Below are positions 7,585 through 15,680 of a DNA stretch of 26,881 bases, in pieces; the stretch's first letter is position 1, and every line of letters begins with the position of its first letter. The translations under genes and the position numbers were made by a program. The notes under the pieces were generated by a model. It was given only the letters and a program-made list of their open reading frames with translations, was not told the origin of the DNA and searched no databases. This stretch comes from Burkholderiales bacterium. GTDB lineage: Bacteria > Pseudomonadota > Gammaproteobacteria > Burkholderiales > Burkholderiaceae. The stretch is from positions 1 to 26,881 of the forward strand of contig CANBUA010000025.1 of assembly GCA_947372535.1 (NCBI GenBank), in the 5' to 3' direction.

Positions 7585-7991
7585 GCATCGCACGGGTCCT
7601 GATCGTGGACGACAACGCGATGAACATCGCCATTGCCGAGTTCGTGCTGGTGGCCGGGGACTTCGAGGTCGAGTCCGCAGCCAATGGTGTCGAAGCCATG
7701 CAAAAGGTGGCGACCTTTCGTCCGGACCTGATCCTGATGGACATCCAGATGCCGGGGAAGAACGGTCTCGACATCACCCGGGACCTGAAATCCGATCCGG
7801 CCACTCGGCACATCTGCATCGTCGCCTTCACGGCCTTTGCCATGCGGGACGACGAGTCCAACATGCTCGCCGCCGGGTGCGACGGCTACCTTTCCAAACC
7901 CATTGACGTGAAGACGTTCGGCGCCCAAGTGCTGGCGTGTCTCCAGACGTCGACTGCCGGTGGCCTCGCCCCATTCAAGGCCACTGACTGA
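7581..7991 (+). CDS. Single-domain response regulator (CheY/DivK-like receiver)
   Basis: 136 residues, one receiver domain only. Phosphoacceptor Asp54 (LILMDIQMPG), acidic pair Asp10/Asp11, switch Thr84 (AFTAFAM) and Lys106 (LSKPID) are all present, so it should be phosphorylatable. No output domain, so it probably acts by protein contact or as a phosphate shuttle in a relay. It starts with GTG at 7581 inside the GTGA that holds the kinase's stop; GAGGTG upstream serves as ribosome site. The overlap implies translational coupling and equal supply of kinase and regulator. The only Hpt domain in the window is in the convergent kinase at 8075-11881, a possible partner. Confidence 0.92.
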   Translation: MSIARVLIVDDNAMNIAIAEFVLVAGDFEVESAANGVEAMQKVATFRPDLILMDIQMPGKNGLDITRDLKSDPATRHICIVAFTAFAMRDDESNMLAAGCDGYLSKPIDVKTFGAQVLACLQTSTAGGLAPFKATD

Positions 7992-8074
7992 GCACAGCCA
8001 AACGCAAGCAAGTTGGCCGCCTCAGACGCCGCCCTTGCGCCAAACGGTTCAAGCAGCTTGCCAGTTGCCTTGCG

Positions 8075-11000
8075 CTATTGGCTCAACTCGCGGGCAACGT
8101 CCTGGGCAAGCCCTTGGAGCGCCAAATGCAGTTGTTGTGACATCAGCTTGATCGACTCATGATCGCGCTCCGAGAACGCAGCCTCCTGTTCAAGCGCCTC
8201 GGCCAGTTCGGATATCGCCATGGCACCGACGGTTGCGCAGGCCCCGCGAATGGCGTGCGCCATGGTCCGAACCCCCGCCAAATCACCTTGGTTGGCGGCC
8301 TCAAGCAAGGCCGCATCGCCATCGCGGTAGGTGGCGATGAACGTCTTGAGGACCTTGACCAATCTGTTGACGTCGCCACCAATGCAAGCGAGCCCGCGGG
8401 AGAGGCTGTAGCCAGGCAACAGGGCCAGGCGTTCATCAAGCGGCCGCCTCGACGCGTGGCCTGGCTCACCGGCCATCGGTTTGGGCGAATCATCAGTGGC
8501 GTTAGCGGTGACGTCCGTGCTTGTCAACCACTTCAGCAGGGTGCGGTAGAGCCGGTCAGGGTCGACCGGTTTGGCGAGGTGGTCATCCATGCCTGCATCC
8601 ATACAGGCCACCTGGTCCTCACCGAATGCATTGGCCGTCATCGCCACAATCGGCATCCTTGGCCCGCGTTGCCTGCGGATCTCTCGCGTGGCATCCAACC
8701 CGTCCCGCACGGGCATCTGCATGTCCATGAGCACCAGCGCATAGTCGTGTGCCAGTGCCAACTCCACCGCGCGCTGTCCATCGTCCGCCGTCTCGACCAC
8801 CAGCCCCACCGACTGAAGCAGCTCAACGGCGATTTCCCGATTGACGGGGTTGTCTTCCGCCACAAGGATGCGCCGGCCACGATGGTGGCTCTGCAACCTT
8901 GCCGCCGCTTCGTCTGGCGAATGGATGAACTGCGGCGCACCCGTGCGGCGCAACACGTGGGCCAGGCAATCGGTCAGGGCCGTGGCCGTGACCGGCTTGA
9001 GCAGCACCCCGCCTACACCCGCTTCGCGCGCGCCCGCCCACATGGCCTGGTCGTCATAGGCCGTGACCAGGATGGCTGGAGGCGTTCCGCCGGCCATCGC
9101 ACCGCGGGCATGGTGGATCACCTGCTGGCCATCCATGCCGGGCATCTGCCAGTCGACGATCATGACGTCAAAGGCGGCGCCCTCTCGGGCTGTTTCGCTC
9201 AGCAAGGCCAAGGCGCTCGGGCCGTCGTGCCGGCTCTCCACGTCCATGCCGAACATGCGCAAGCGGTCGCCCAGGGCCTCTCGGGCTTCGGGCAGGTCAT
9301 CGACGAGCAACGCTCGCAGCCCTTGCAGGGTGTGGCCAGGTTGCGGCGCCCGATCCTGTTCGGCGGGCTCGAGTTCGGCCGTGAACCAGAAGGTGCTGCC
9401 GGCACCGACGGCGCTGATGACCCCGGCCTCCCCGCCCATGAGGGCCGCGAACCGGCGTGTCAGCGCCAGGCCCAGCCCTGTGCCGCCATGCAAGCGCGTC
9501 GTCGAGTTGTCGCCTTGCTCAAACGATTCGAAGAGCTTGGATTGCTGCTCTTCGCTGATGCCCGGTCCTGTGTCCTGGATCTCGAAGCGCACCTGCAGGC
9601 GGCCCTGGTGCTGGCTGCTCAGCATGCCCCGCAGCCGCACCCAGCCCGTCGAGGTGAACTTGACCGCATTGGCGAGCAGGTTGATCAGGACCTGCGACAG
9701 CCGGGTCTGGTCGCCAATCACGCGGCTGGGCAGGTGATCGCTGTCCACGATCAGCTCCAGGCCCTTCTCCGCCGCCCGCGCTCGCACCATCGCCGACGCG
9801 CGCTCCAGCACGTCGTCAATCCCGAACTCCTTGCGCTCCAGGGTCATCTTGCCGGCTTCGATCTTGGACAAGTCCAGGATGTCGTTGATCACCTGCAGCA
9901 GATGCCGGGCGGCATCGTCCACCTTGGCCAGCCGGTCGCGCTGCAGCCCGTCGGTGGCATCGCGCCGCAGCAGGTGGTTGAGGCCGATGATGGCGTTCAT
10001 CGGCGTGCGAATCTCGTGGCTCATGTTGGCCAGGAAGGCACTCTTGGCGCGCGCTGCATCTTCGGCCTCGGCCGCACGTTGCGCCAGTTGCTCGTTGACT
10101 TGCTCCAGCTGAAGTTCCGCTCGCTTGAGATCAGACACGTCGGTGACGATGGCGGTGAAGCCCCGTACCTCGTCGCCAATGCAATCCGGGATGTACGAGA
10201 CCAGCGTGTGCCCGACCGAGCCATCGACAAGCGTGAGGGTGCGCTGGAAGCGCTGCGGCTGGCCGCGCAAGGCGCCCGAGATGTAGGGCTCGTTGCTGCT
10301 GAACAGTTCAGCGCCCAGAAGGCTGTGCAAGGACAGGCCGATCATGGCTTCGGGTGTCTTGCCAAACCACTGGAAATAGGCCTTGTTGCCAAAGCGGCAG
10401 TTCAAGTCCGCACCCCAATAGCCCACCAGCGCTGGCACGGCGTCGGCAATCGTCTGGAGGAAGCGCTCGCGCTCGGCAAGCAGATCCCGCGCAGAGACCA
10501 GCTCTGCCGTGCGCTCGTCAACGAGCCGCTGCAATTCATGGCGATGGCTTTCCAGTTCACGTTCGAAGCGCTTGGTCTCGGTGACGTCGCTGAGCGTGCC
10601 CACCACACGCCATGGCGCGCCGTCGGCGCCGCGCTCCACCACACGGCCCCGGGCCGCCAGCCAGCGCTCGGGGCCCGCTGGTGCGTTCAGGCGGAAGTCC
10701 ATGTCGATGCCATCGGCCAAACCATTCAGGTGCGCGTCGACGGCCTGCCGCACACGCGGCAGGTGCTCAGGGTCCACCACCGAGGCGAAGAAGGCGAAGT
10801 CGCCCGTGTCTTCACTGGCATCCCGACCGACCAGGTCCAGGTAGCGCTGCGACCGGAACACCTGTCCGGTGGCAACATCCCAGTCCCAGATGCCGTCACG
10901 CAGCGCCTCAAGGGCCAGCCGCAACCGGCCTTCGCTCTGCGCCAGTGCCAGCGACGCCGCACGCTGCGCCGTGATGTCGCGAGACACGGTGACCACGCCC

Positions 11001-11881
11001 TTCAGCGCCTGCGAGGGCCCGATCACGGGGCCGCGCACGGTCTGGTAGTGGCGCACACCGCTGGTGGTCTGGATGGTGTGTTCGCACACCGACGGGGAGC
11101 GGCTGTCCAACACCTCCCGATCGCGTGACACGAGGTCGGCCGCTTCGGCCGCGGGCATGAACGCGTCGGCGCGGCGCCCCAGGATCTGGTCTGCCGCCAT
11201 GCCCAGCGCGTGGGTGATGGTCGGGTTGACGATCACATAGCGGCCCTGCTGGTCTTTCACAGAGACGGCATCCGGCGTGGACTGGATCACCGAGCGCAGC
11301 AGCAATCGATCGGTTTTGGCCTGCCGCACGGCACGGTGCAGAGCCTCCGCCAGCAAGGAGACGATGACACCATTGACAATGAACAACAGCCACTGGAAGG
11401 CATCGACGCCCGACCCGGTCTCCAGCCTGCCCAAAGGGGGGATGATCACGTAGTCGATAGCGAGCGCGGCCACCACGGTGGCCAGCAAGCCGGGGCCTGC
11501 ACCGCCCACCATCGCGCTCAAGATGACGGGCAGGATGAACAGGATCAGCAAGGGCCGCTGCCCGAACGCCACGGCCATGTGCTGGCGCACCGCGAGCATG
11601 GCCAGAGGCAACAAGATGGCCAAGGCACAGGTCAGCCAACGCGGGCGCGTGCCCGTGAACGCCCCCGAAGCGCCAGCGCTCATCGCATCGTGTATCTGTT
11701 CTGAACGAGCGGCAGACCTTGGCACGGCACGCAGTGCCAGGAAGAACATCACCGCCGTGGCCACCACGAAGAAAATGCCCTGGGCCAGAAACATGTCGGA
11801 CAGGCCGAGCCACGCCAAGCCGAACATCAGATAGCCGGCCACGGCCAGGTTGATGAAACGGGCCCGACTTACGCTGGACAT
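8075..11881 (-). CDS. Large hybrid histidine kinase: DUF4118-like membrane region, three PAS, HisKA, HATPase, two receivers, Hpt
   Basis: 1268 residues from ATG 11881, which has GGAGG six bases upstream; the frame continues upstream but without family features. Membrane helices at ~8-28, 33-51, 82-98 and a DUF4118-like block at ~108-180. PAS domains ~192-305, ~315-437 and ~470-588, with coiled linkers. HisKA phospho-His622 (SHEIRTPMNA), N box NLLANAVKF (734-742), DTGPGI (770-775), GTGLGLAL (800-807). Receiver 1: Asp910, Lys962. Receiver 2: E1009/D1010, Asp1053, Lys1104. C-terminal Hpt with His1209 (AHAIRGACATVGA). A complete BarA/ArcB-style His-Asp-Asp-His relay in one protein. It ends facing the single-domain regulator with an 83-base gap. 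An inverted-repeat operator lies 146 bases upstream of its start. The signal is unknown. Confidence 0.93.
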   Translation of the reverse strand: MSSVSRARFINLAVAGYLMFGLAWLGLSDMFLAQGIFFVVATAVMFFLALRAVPRSAARSEQIHDAMSAGASGAFTGTRPRWLTCALAILLPLAMLAVRQHMAVAFGQRPLLILFILPVILSAMVGGAGPGLLATVVAALAIDYVIIPPLGRLETGSGVDAFQWLLFIVNGVIVSLLAEALHRAVRQAKTDRLLLRSVIQSTPDAVSVKDQQGRYVIVNPTITHALGMAADQILGRRADAFMPAAEAADLVSRDREVLDSRSPSVCEHTIQTTSGVRHYQTVRGPVIGPSQALKGVVTVSRDITAQRAASLALAQSEGRLRLALEALRDGIWDWDVATGQVFRSQRYLDLVGRDASEDTGDFAFFASVVDPEHLPRVRQAVDAHLNGLADGIDMDFRLNAPAGPERWLAARGRVVERGADGAPWRVVGTLSDVTETKRFERELESHRHELQRLVDERTAELVSARDLLAERERFLQTIADAVPALVGYWGADLNCRFGNKAYFQWFGKTPEAMIGLSLHSLLGAELFSSNEPYISGALRGQPQRFQRTLTLVDGSVGHTLVSYIPDCIGDEVRGFTAIVTDVSDLKRAELQLEQVNEQLAQRAAEAEDAARAKSAFLANMSHEIRTPMNAIIGLNHLLRRDATDGLQRDRLAKVDDAARHLLQVINDILDLSKIEAGKMTLERKEFGIDDVLERASAMVRARAAEKGLELIVDSDHLPSRVIGDQTRLSQVLINLLANAVKFTSTGWVRLRGMLSSQHQGRLQVRFEIQDTGPGISEEQQSKLFESFEQGDNSTTRLHGGTGLGLALTRRFAALMGGEAGVISAVGAGSTFWFTAELEPAEQDRAPQPGHTLQGLRALLVDDLPEAREALGDRLRMFGMDVESRHDGPSALALLSETAREGAAFDVMIVDWQMPGMDGQQVIHHARGAMAGGTPPAILVTAYDDQAMWAGAREAGVGGVLLKPVTATALTDCLAHVLRRTGAPQFIHSPDEAAARLQSHHRGRRILVAEDNPVNREIAVELLQSVGLVVETADDGQRAVELALAHDYALVLMDMQMPVRDGLDATREIRRQRGPRMPIVAMTANAFGEDQVACMDAGMDDHLAKPVDPDRLYRTLLKWLTSTDVTANATDDSPKPMAGEPGHASRRPLDERLALLPGYSLSRGLACIGGDVNRLVKVLKTFIATYRDGDAALLEAANQGDLAGVRTMAHAIRGACATVGAMAISELAEALEQEAAFSERDHESIKLMSQQLHLALQGLAQDVARELSQ

Positions 11882-12026
11882 GGATGCCCTCCGCCAGAGC
11901 ATGTGCCGCGAGGCGGGATGCATTGGCGTCCCTGCCCGGTGATCAAGCTGTCCATGCCCGACAACGCTCCTCCGCCCATGTCTTGAACTGCTTCTGGCCA
12001 AACCGCAAGGCGGCTTGGCTGCCATG

Positions 12027-12041
12027 GATAGCTATGCTATC
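12027..12041. promoter_or_regulatory. Operator-like dyad GATAG-N5-CTATC upstream of the large kinase
   Basis: GATAGCTATGCTATC: arms GATAGC and GCTATC around TAT. It shares the GATAG-N5-CTATC core with the site at 12513-12527. On the minus strand it overlaps a possible -10 element (TAGCAT) with TTGCGC 17 bases upstream. It lies between the short S24 gene and the kinase at 8075-11881, so the S24 repressor may control the kinase (inference). Confidence 0.5.
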
Positions 12042-12110
12042 TGCGTTGCGGAGGTGGCGCAATCATGGGCGACCTGGCCGTTGCAAGGGCAAGGGCGTTG
12101 CCAGACTGGC

Positions 12111-12509
12111 CTATCGAAGGCGCCTGGTGAGCTCGCGCACCACACCCACGATGGCGGCACCGCCCAACGGCTGGGTGGCATGGCGCGGGTTCAGCGGCTT
12201 GAGGCAGAGCACATCGCCTTCCAAGACGAGTTGCCTGAACAAGGTGTCGTTGACGCCATTGACCGCGATGACGTAGTCCCCGGGCAATGCCTGCAGATCG
12301 GGATCCACCGTGATGGTCGAGCCGTCCGGGAACGAGTCTGCGCCTTCGCTCACCATGCTGTCGCCCAGGACACGCAACACGTAGGTGCTGCCCTGCGAAA
12401 GACCGGTGGCGGGTTCCGTGTTGAGCGTTGGGTCTGGCTTGAAGTAGTCGATGTCGGTCTCATCCATGCCCAAAAGCACGCTGGTCGGCCCATGAGCCAA
12501 CCGAGTCAC
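12111..12509 (-). CDS. HTH-less S24 (LexA/CI-like) domain protein, autoprotease-dead paralogue
   Basis: 132 residues from GTG 12509, or 118 from ATG 12467 (Met15). About 65% identical by eye to the C-terminal half of the neighbouring repressor, with similarity starting at DIDYFKP. It keeps the catalytic serine (Ser51 in LGDSMVSEGADSFPDG), but Arg92 (LFRQLV) stands where the repressor has its Lys165 (TFKQLV). It also lacks the HTH and the Ala-Gly cleavage site. It should therefore neither bind DNA nor self-cleave, but could still dimerise through the S24 fold. UmuD is similar in size, but no umuC follows and UmuD keeps its Lys. The dyad TGATAGATAGACTATCA ends the upstream gap two to three bases before the GTG. 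Likely origin: tandem duplication. Confidence 0.8.
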   Translation of the reverse strand: MTRLAHGPTSVLLGMDETDIDYFKPDPTLNTEPATGLSQGSTYVLRVLGDSMVSEGADSFPDGSTITVDPDLQALPGDYVIAVNGVNDTLFRQLVLEGDVLCLKPLNPRHATQPLGGAAIVGVVRELTRRLR

Positions 12510-12511
12510 AT

Positions 12512-12528
12512 TGATAGATAGACTATCA
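12512..12528. promoter_or_regulatory. Operator-like dyad TGATAG-N5-CTATCA at the start of the short S24 gene
   Basis: TGATAGATAGACTATCA has 6-base perfect arms and a 5-base spacer. It contains the same GATAG-N5-CTATC core as 12027-12041 and lies in the 63-base gap between the two S24 genes. It abuts the GTG at 12509, so a bound repressor would sit on the promoter or start of the short gene. I found no third copy of the core by scanning the window. Confidence 0.55.
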
Positions 12529-12572
12529 CGCTTTGGGTGACGAGAAGCCCGCGACGAAGCCGGCGAGCAGGC

Positions 12573-13190
12573 TCATCGAAACCGCTTGGTGAACTCGCGC
12601 ACGACACCAATGATGGTGGCACTGCCCAGTGGTTTGATGGGATAGCGCAGGTTCAGCGGCTTGAGGTAGAGGTCACCGCCATCCTTGACGAGTTGCTTGA
12701 ACGTCGTCTCGTTGTCGGTGTTGAGGGCGATGACGTAGTCACCCGGGATGGCCTGCATCTCGGGCTCGACGATGATGATCGAGCCATCCGGGAACGAATC
12801 TGCGGTTTCACTCACCATGCTGTCCCCACGCACGCGCAGCGCGTAGGTGTGGCGTTGCACCGGCACCGAGACGGGCACGGTCTCAAACTTGGGTCCGGGC
12901 TTGAAGTTGTCGATGACGGTGTAGTTGCCTGCCTCGACCTCGGAGACCAGCGGCACCTGACGCCGCAGGTCAAGCCCCGCAACCACGTTGGAGCCCCCTG
13001 AGACAAGTTCCGCAATGGAGATGCCCAGCAGCTTGGCCACCGCAGCCTGGTTGCTGCGCCTGGGTGCCGTGCCCGCAGGCCGCTCCCATTGCTGAACCGC
13101 GCCCCGACTGACACCCACGGCGTCCGCAAATTGTTGCTCGGTCATGCCGAGACGAAGACGACCTTGCCGAATCAGTTGATGTATGGCCAT
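12573..13190 (-). CDS. XRE-family S24 repressor (LexA/CI-like, self-cleaving)
   Basis: 205 residues. HTH at ~14-37 (MTEQQFADAVGVSRGAVQQWE). Linker with a likely autocleavage site Ala87-Gly88 (VEAGNY). S24 peptidase fold with nucleophile Ser124 (RGDSMVSE) and general base Lys165 (TTFKQLV). By analogy with LexA and phage CI, RecA filaments would trigger cleavage and relieve repression; this is family knowledge and not shown here. Followed on the same strand by its truncated paralogue after 63 bases. No phage structural or integrase genes are nearby, so it is either a host regulator or a domesticated prophage relic. ATG at 13190 has no strong Shine-Dalgarno. Proposed target: the GATAG-N5-CTATC sites. 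Confidence 0.88.
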   Translation of the reverse strand: MAIHQLIRQGRLRLGMTEQQFADAVGVSRGAVQQWERPAGTAPRRSNQAAVAKLLGISIAELVSGGSNVVAGLDLRRQVPLVSEVEAGNYTVIDNFKPGPKFETVPVSVPVQRHTYALRVRGDSMVSETADSFPDGSIIIVEPEMQAIPGDYVIALNTDNETTFKQLVKDGGDLYLKPLNLRYPIKPLGSATIIGVVREFTKRFR

Positions 13191-13433
13191 GCCGCGAGTC
13201 AGGTGCTAGCCATGGTGGGTGTTTGCTCCGTCAATTGGAACCTTGAACTGAGGTGCAGTGTACTGGCAGCACATGGGCAACCCAACGATGCGCAACAGTG
13301 CTTGTTCCGTCTGACAGACCGCACTGACTTTCAGCCCGGCGTATCGCTCAATGCCAGCTTCAGGCTGCTTGCGGCCCTGCGGGCGGGACTCATCGGCCGG
13401 CAACCGGTGTGCCATGAACAGGGTCTGCTCCCT

Positions 13434-14477
13434 TCAACCCGAGGTGAGGCCACCATCTTCGACAGCCGCAGACTCGTGCTCTGTGTGCCGCTCAGGCTCC
13501 GTGGTGCCGAGGATTTCGTTCAGAACGGACGTGGCGTAATTCCCGGCGGGCAAAGCAAACGTGAGCACCAGTTGATTGGCTTGCGGCCATGCCCATGTCA
13601 TGTCCACCGGGCTCGCCACCAGGGCGCGGCGATCCTGATCCAGACCGGCGTGTTCCATGCCGTCACACAAGGTGGCATGGCGTCCAGCCACGCCGTTTTC
13701 CAGGGCCTGCGCCTCATCCGTGGTGCTCACGCGGCCGCGCCCCCAGAGCGGACCGGTGGGCCGGCCCGCCTCGTCCATCACGTCACCGGGCAAGGTCTGG
13801 CCCCAGAGCCCCTGCTGGATGCGCAGCGCCAGCACCTCATTGAAAACGAAAGACCGCACCGCCGACAGGTAGATGCCCTTCTTCTTCGGGTTGCGCACGC
13901 GGATTTCGCGCGCCAGCATGGCCCGGCCCTGCTCGACGTTGCCGCCGTCAAAGCCGAAGCGCTGGGCGCCGAAGTAGTTGGGCACGCCCTGTGTCGCAAT
14001 GGCCTTCAGGTTGGCCTCGATCGCATCGCGGCTGCCGCTCACGTCATGCAGCACGATGCGGAACCGGTTGCCCTGCAGATCACCGGGGCGCAGCTTCTTC
14101 ACATGTCGGCTCTGACTCAGCACCTTGAATTCCGGGTGCTGAAGCTGGGTCAGGTCGGGCGTCTCGCCGGCTTTGCCGCTCGGCAGATAGATGCTGAACC
14201 ACTGGCGGGTGATGGCGTAGCGGTCCTTGAGGCCGGCATAGCCCACGTCCCATTCCTGCACGCCGGCCGCCTCGGCCAGCTGCTGGGCGACGTAGGCGGT
14301 GTTGGCACCGTTCTTTTCGACGTCCAGCCAGATGTGTTCGCCCTCACCGGAGGGCAGCTGCAGCGGCAGTTCGGTCACGCGGAAATCCTCGTTGAGGCGT
14401 TTCAGGGTGGCGCTGGCGCCGCTGGCCGGATAAGCGTTGGGCCACTGAGGCAAGGTCGTGTATGGAGCGTCGGTCAT
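13434..14477 (-). CDS. truD: tRNA pseudouridine(13) synthase TruD
   Basis: 347 residues from ATG 14477; the frame extends 30 codons upstream, but alignment with E. coli TruD supports the later Met. TruD converts U13 of tRNA(Glu) to pseudouridine. Motifs: DFRVTE near residue 31, GEGEHIWL (44-51), NGANT, the catalytic-Asp motif GYAGLKDRYA with Asp85, GVPNYFGAQRFG (164-175) and the C-terminal LPAGNYATSVLNEI (309-322). The insertion domain between about 200 and 300 is shorter than the catalytic part and variable, as usual. The last ~20 residues are a family-atypical acidic tail. No clear Shine-Dalgarno. A 243-base gap to the S24 repressor downstream holds no recognised feature. Confidence 0.95.
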   Translation of the reverse strand: MTDAPYTTLPQWPNAYPASGASATLKRLNEDFRVTELPLQLPSGEGEHIWLDVEKNGANTAYVAQQLAEAAGVQEWDVGYAGLKDRYAITRQWFSIYLPSGKAGETPDLTQLQHPEFKVLSQSRHVKKLRPGDLQGNRFRIVLHDVSGSRDAIEANLKAIATQGVPNYFGAQRFGFDGGNVEQGRAMLAREIRVRNPKKKGIYLSAVRSFVFNEVLALRIQQGLWGQTLPGDVMDEAGRPTGPLWGRGRVSTTDEAQALENGVAGRHATLCDGMEHAGLDQDRRALVASPVDMTWAWPQANQLVLTFALPAGNYATSVLNEILGTTEPERHTEHESAAVEDGGLTSG

Positions 14478-14661
14478 GAGGGGGCTGGCGGCAGCAACTG
14501 GAAATGGGGGGCGGGCTGCCTGGCCGAGCAGGGGCAGTCCAGCCCGTGATTCTCGCCCTATCCGCATGCCTTGATGCGCGTCAGCAGAGGCGTCGAGGGC
14601 TGGTGGAGCCCTTCATAATCAAGACCAGACCCCCGCTTGGTCGAGATGCCGACCTTTCATC

Positions 14662-15144
14662 ATGGATAAATTCTTGCTGCAGCAGCAGGTGCTGGAACGG
14701 CTCGCCGAAGACCTGCTGCAAGCCGAACAGGCAGCGCGGGCGGCCCATGAAACGGCGACGCACGAAGAAAACATCGCCGAAAACAAATACGACACTTTGG
14801 GACTTGAAGCCGCCTACCTGGCCACCGGCCAAGCACGTCGCGCCGATGCCATCCGCCAGGCGATGGCCAATTGGCGCCAATTCCGCCCGCGCCCCTACGA
14901 TGCCAGCAAAGGCATACAGCTCGGTGCGCTGGTCTGCCTGGTCGATGCCGACAACAAACAGCAACAGCTCTTTCTCGGCCCGGATGGGGGCAGCATGAAA
15001 TTGGTCAGCGGTGCTCAGCTCGTTCAGGTCATCAGCAGCGCAGCCCCGCTGGGCAGGGCCATGCTGGGCAAATGCGAGGGCGATGAGGTGTCGATACAGC
15101 TTGCGCCCATCCGACAGCAGTTTGAGGTGCTGCGGGTTCATTGA
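14662..15144 (+). CDS. GreA/GreB-like transcription factor (C-terminal Gre domain)
   Basis: 160 residues. N-terminal helical segment (1-72), predicted coiled coil, with ENKYDTLGLEAAYLATGQ at ~40-57. Then a GreA/GreB-type C-terminal domain of beta strands: GALVCLVDADNKQQQLFLGP (88-107), VISSAAPLGRAMLGKCEGDEV (123-143). The PLGRAxLGKxxGDxV string is the classic Gre/Rnk C-terminal motif that docks on RNA polymerase. The coiled coil seems short and lacks the DE tip that GreA uses for transcript cleavage, so it may bind polymerase without cleavage stimulation, or occupy the secondary channel as Rnk/DksA-like proteins do (inference). Divergent from truD across 184 bases; a CATAAT at 14614-14619 could be its -10. 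No clear ribosome site. Confidence 0.72.
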   Translation: MDKFLLQQQVLERLAEDLLQAEQAARAAHETATHEENIAENKYDTLGLEAAYLATGQARRADAIRQAMANWRQFRPRPYDASKGIQLGALVCLVDADNKQQQLFLGPDGGSMKLVSGAQLVQVISSAAPLGRAMLGKCEGDEVSIQLAPIRQQFEVLRVH

Positions 15145-15157
15145 GCCGCAAGCAAGT

Positions 15158-15680
15158 TCACGCCGGCTTGATGAAGTGAAGCAGCCTCCCAGCATGCCAG
15201 TTGTGTCGGATGGGTTCGCTTGCGACGCTCACTGCAAGGTCGGTGCGGTCCACTTGCCTATCAGCACTTCGGCCTTTGGTCCGTAGAGGCGCCTGACCAT
15301 GAAGAACGGGCGTGACGGCGATGTGGCTCTGTTGGGTGAAGCCCTGGCGCTCTTCGGCGCAGCAGCAGGCGATGTGGAAATCGGTCAGCACCGCCCGGCG
15401 CGCCGGGCCCTCCAGCAGGATGTACGAGGGGTTGATGTCCTTGTGGATGCCCCCCGCCAGATGCACCGCAGCCAACGCCTGGGCCAGCTCCAGTGCCATG
15501 GCCACGATGGCATTGAGCCTGGCAGTTGTTCGGGAAGCAGGTGGAGCACGCCGGGGATGTGGGTCAGGCGCGCAAGGATGGCGCCCACTTGGCGCAAGCG
15601 GGCCCGCGCATCGGCGCCGAAGGCCTGCTGGGCGACCTGATCGGTTTCGGATGAAAGCAGGCGATCTGAGGTGGGATTTG
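15158..15680 (-). pseudogene. Decayed Ser/Thr protein kinase domain fragment
   Basis: Two frames together read as a degraded protein kinase. The upstream frame gives an N-lobe-like piece (ARLRQVGAILARLTHIPGVLHLLPE). After a shift near 15520-15530 the other frame gives AVHLAGGIHKDINPSYILL, the catalytic loop (HKDINPxxIL), and LTDFHIA in place of DFG, then QVDRTDL, a remnant of the 'PVDYRTDLYSLG' segment after the activation loop. Glycine loop, APE segment and C-lobe are missing. The wording resembles the kinase module at the front of very large PKc-AAA-GAF-histidine kinase proteins. With DFG changed to DFH, a frameshift and deletions, it is not functional. Orientation is opposite to both neighbours. 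Confidence 0.55.

Noticed and set aside
8159..11128. Long plus-strand open frame (989 codons) opposite the large hybrid kinase
   Set aside because: It is the antisense shadow of a GC-rich gene; it has no family motifs, and the minus strand has continuous PAS/kinase/receiver domains.
12111..12509. UmuD interpretation of the short S24 protein
   Set aside because: Size fits, but there is no umuC, no cleavage site, no catalytic lysine, and the protein is plainly a paralogue of the adjacent repressor.
12027..13190. Prophage interpretation of the S24 pair
   Set aside because: No integrase, attachment repeats, cro, or structural genes lie within several kilobases; truD and kinases flank it. A relic cannot be excluded.
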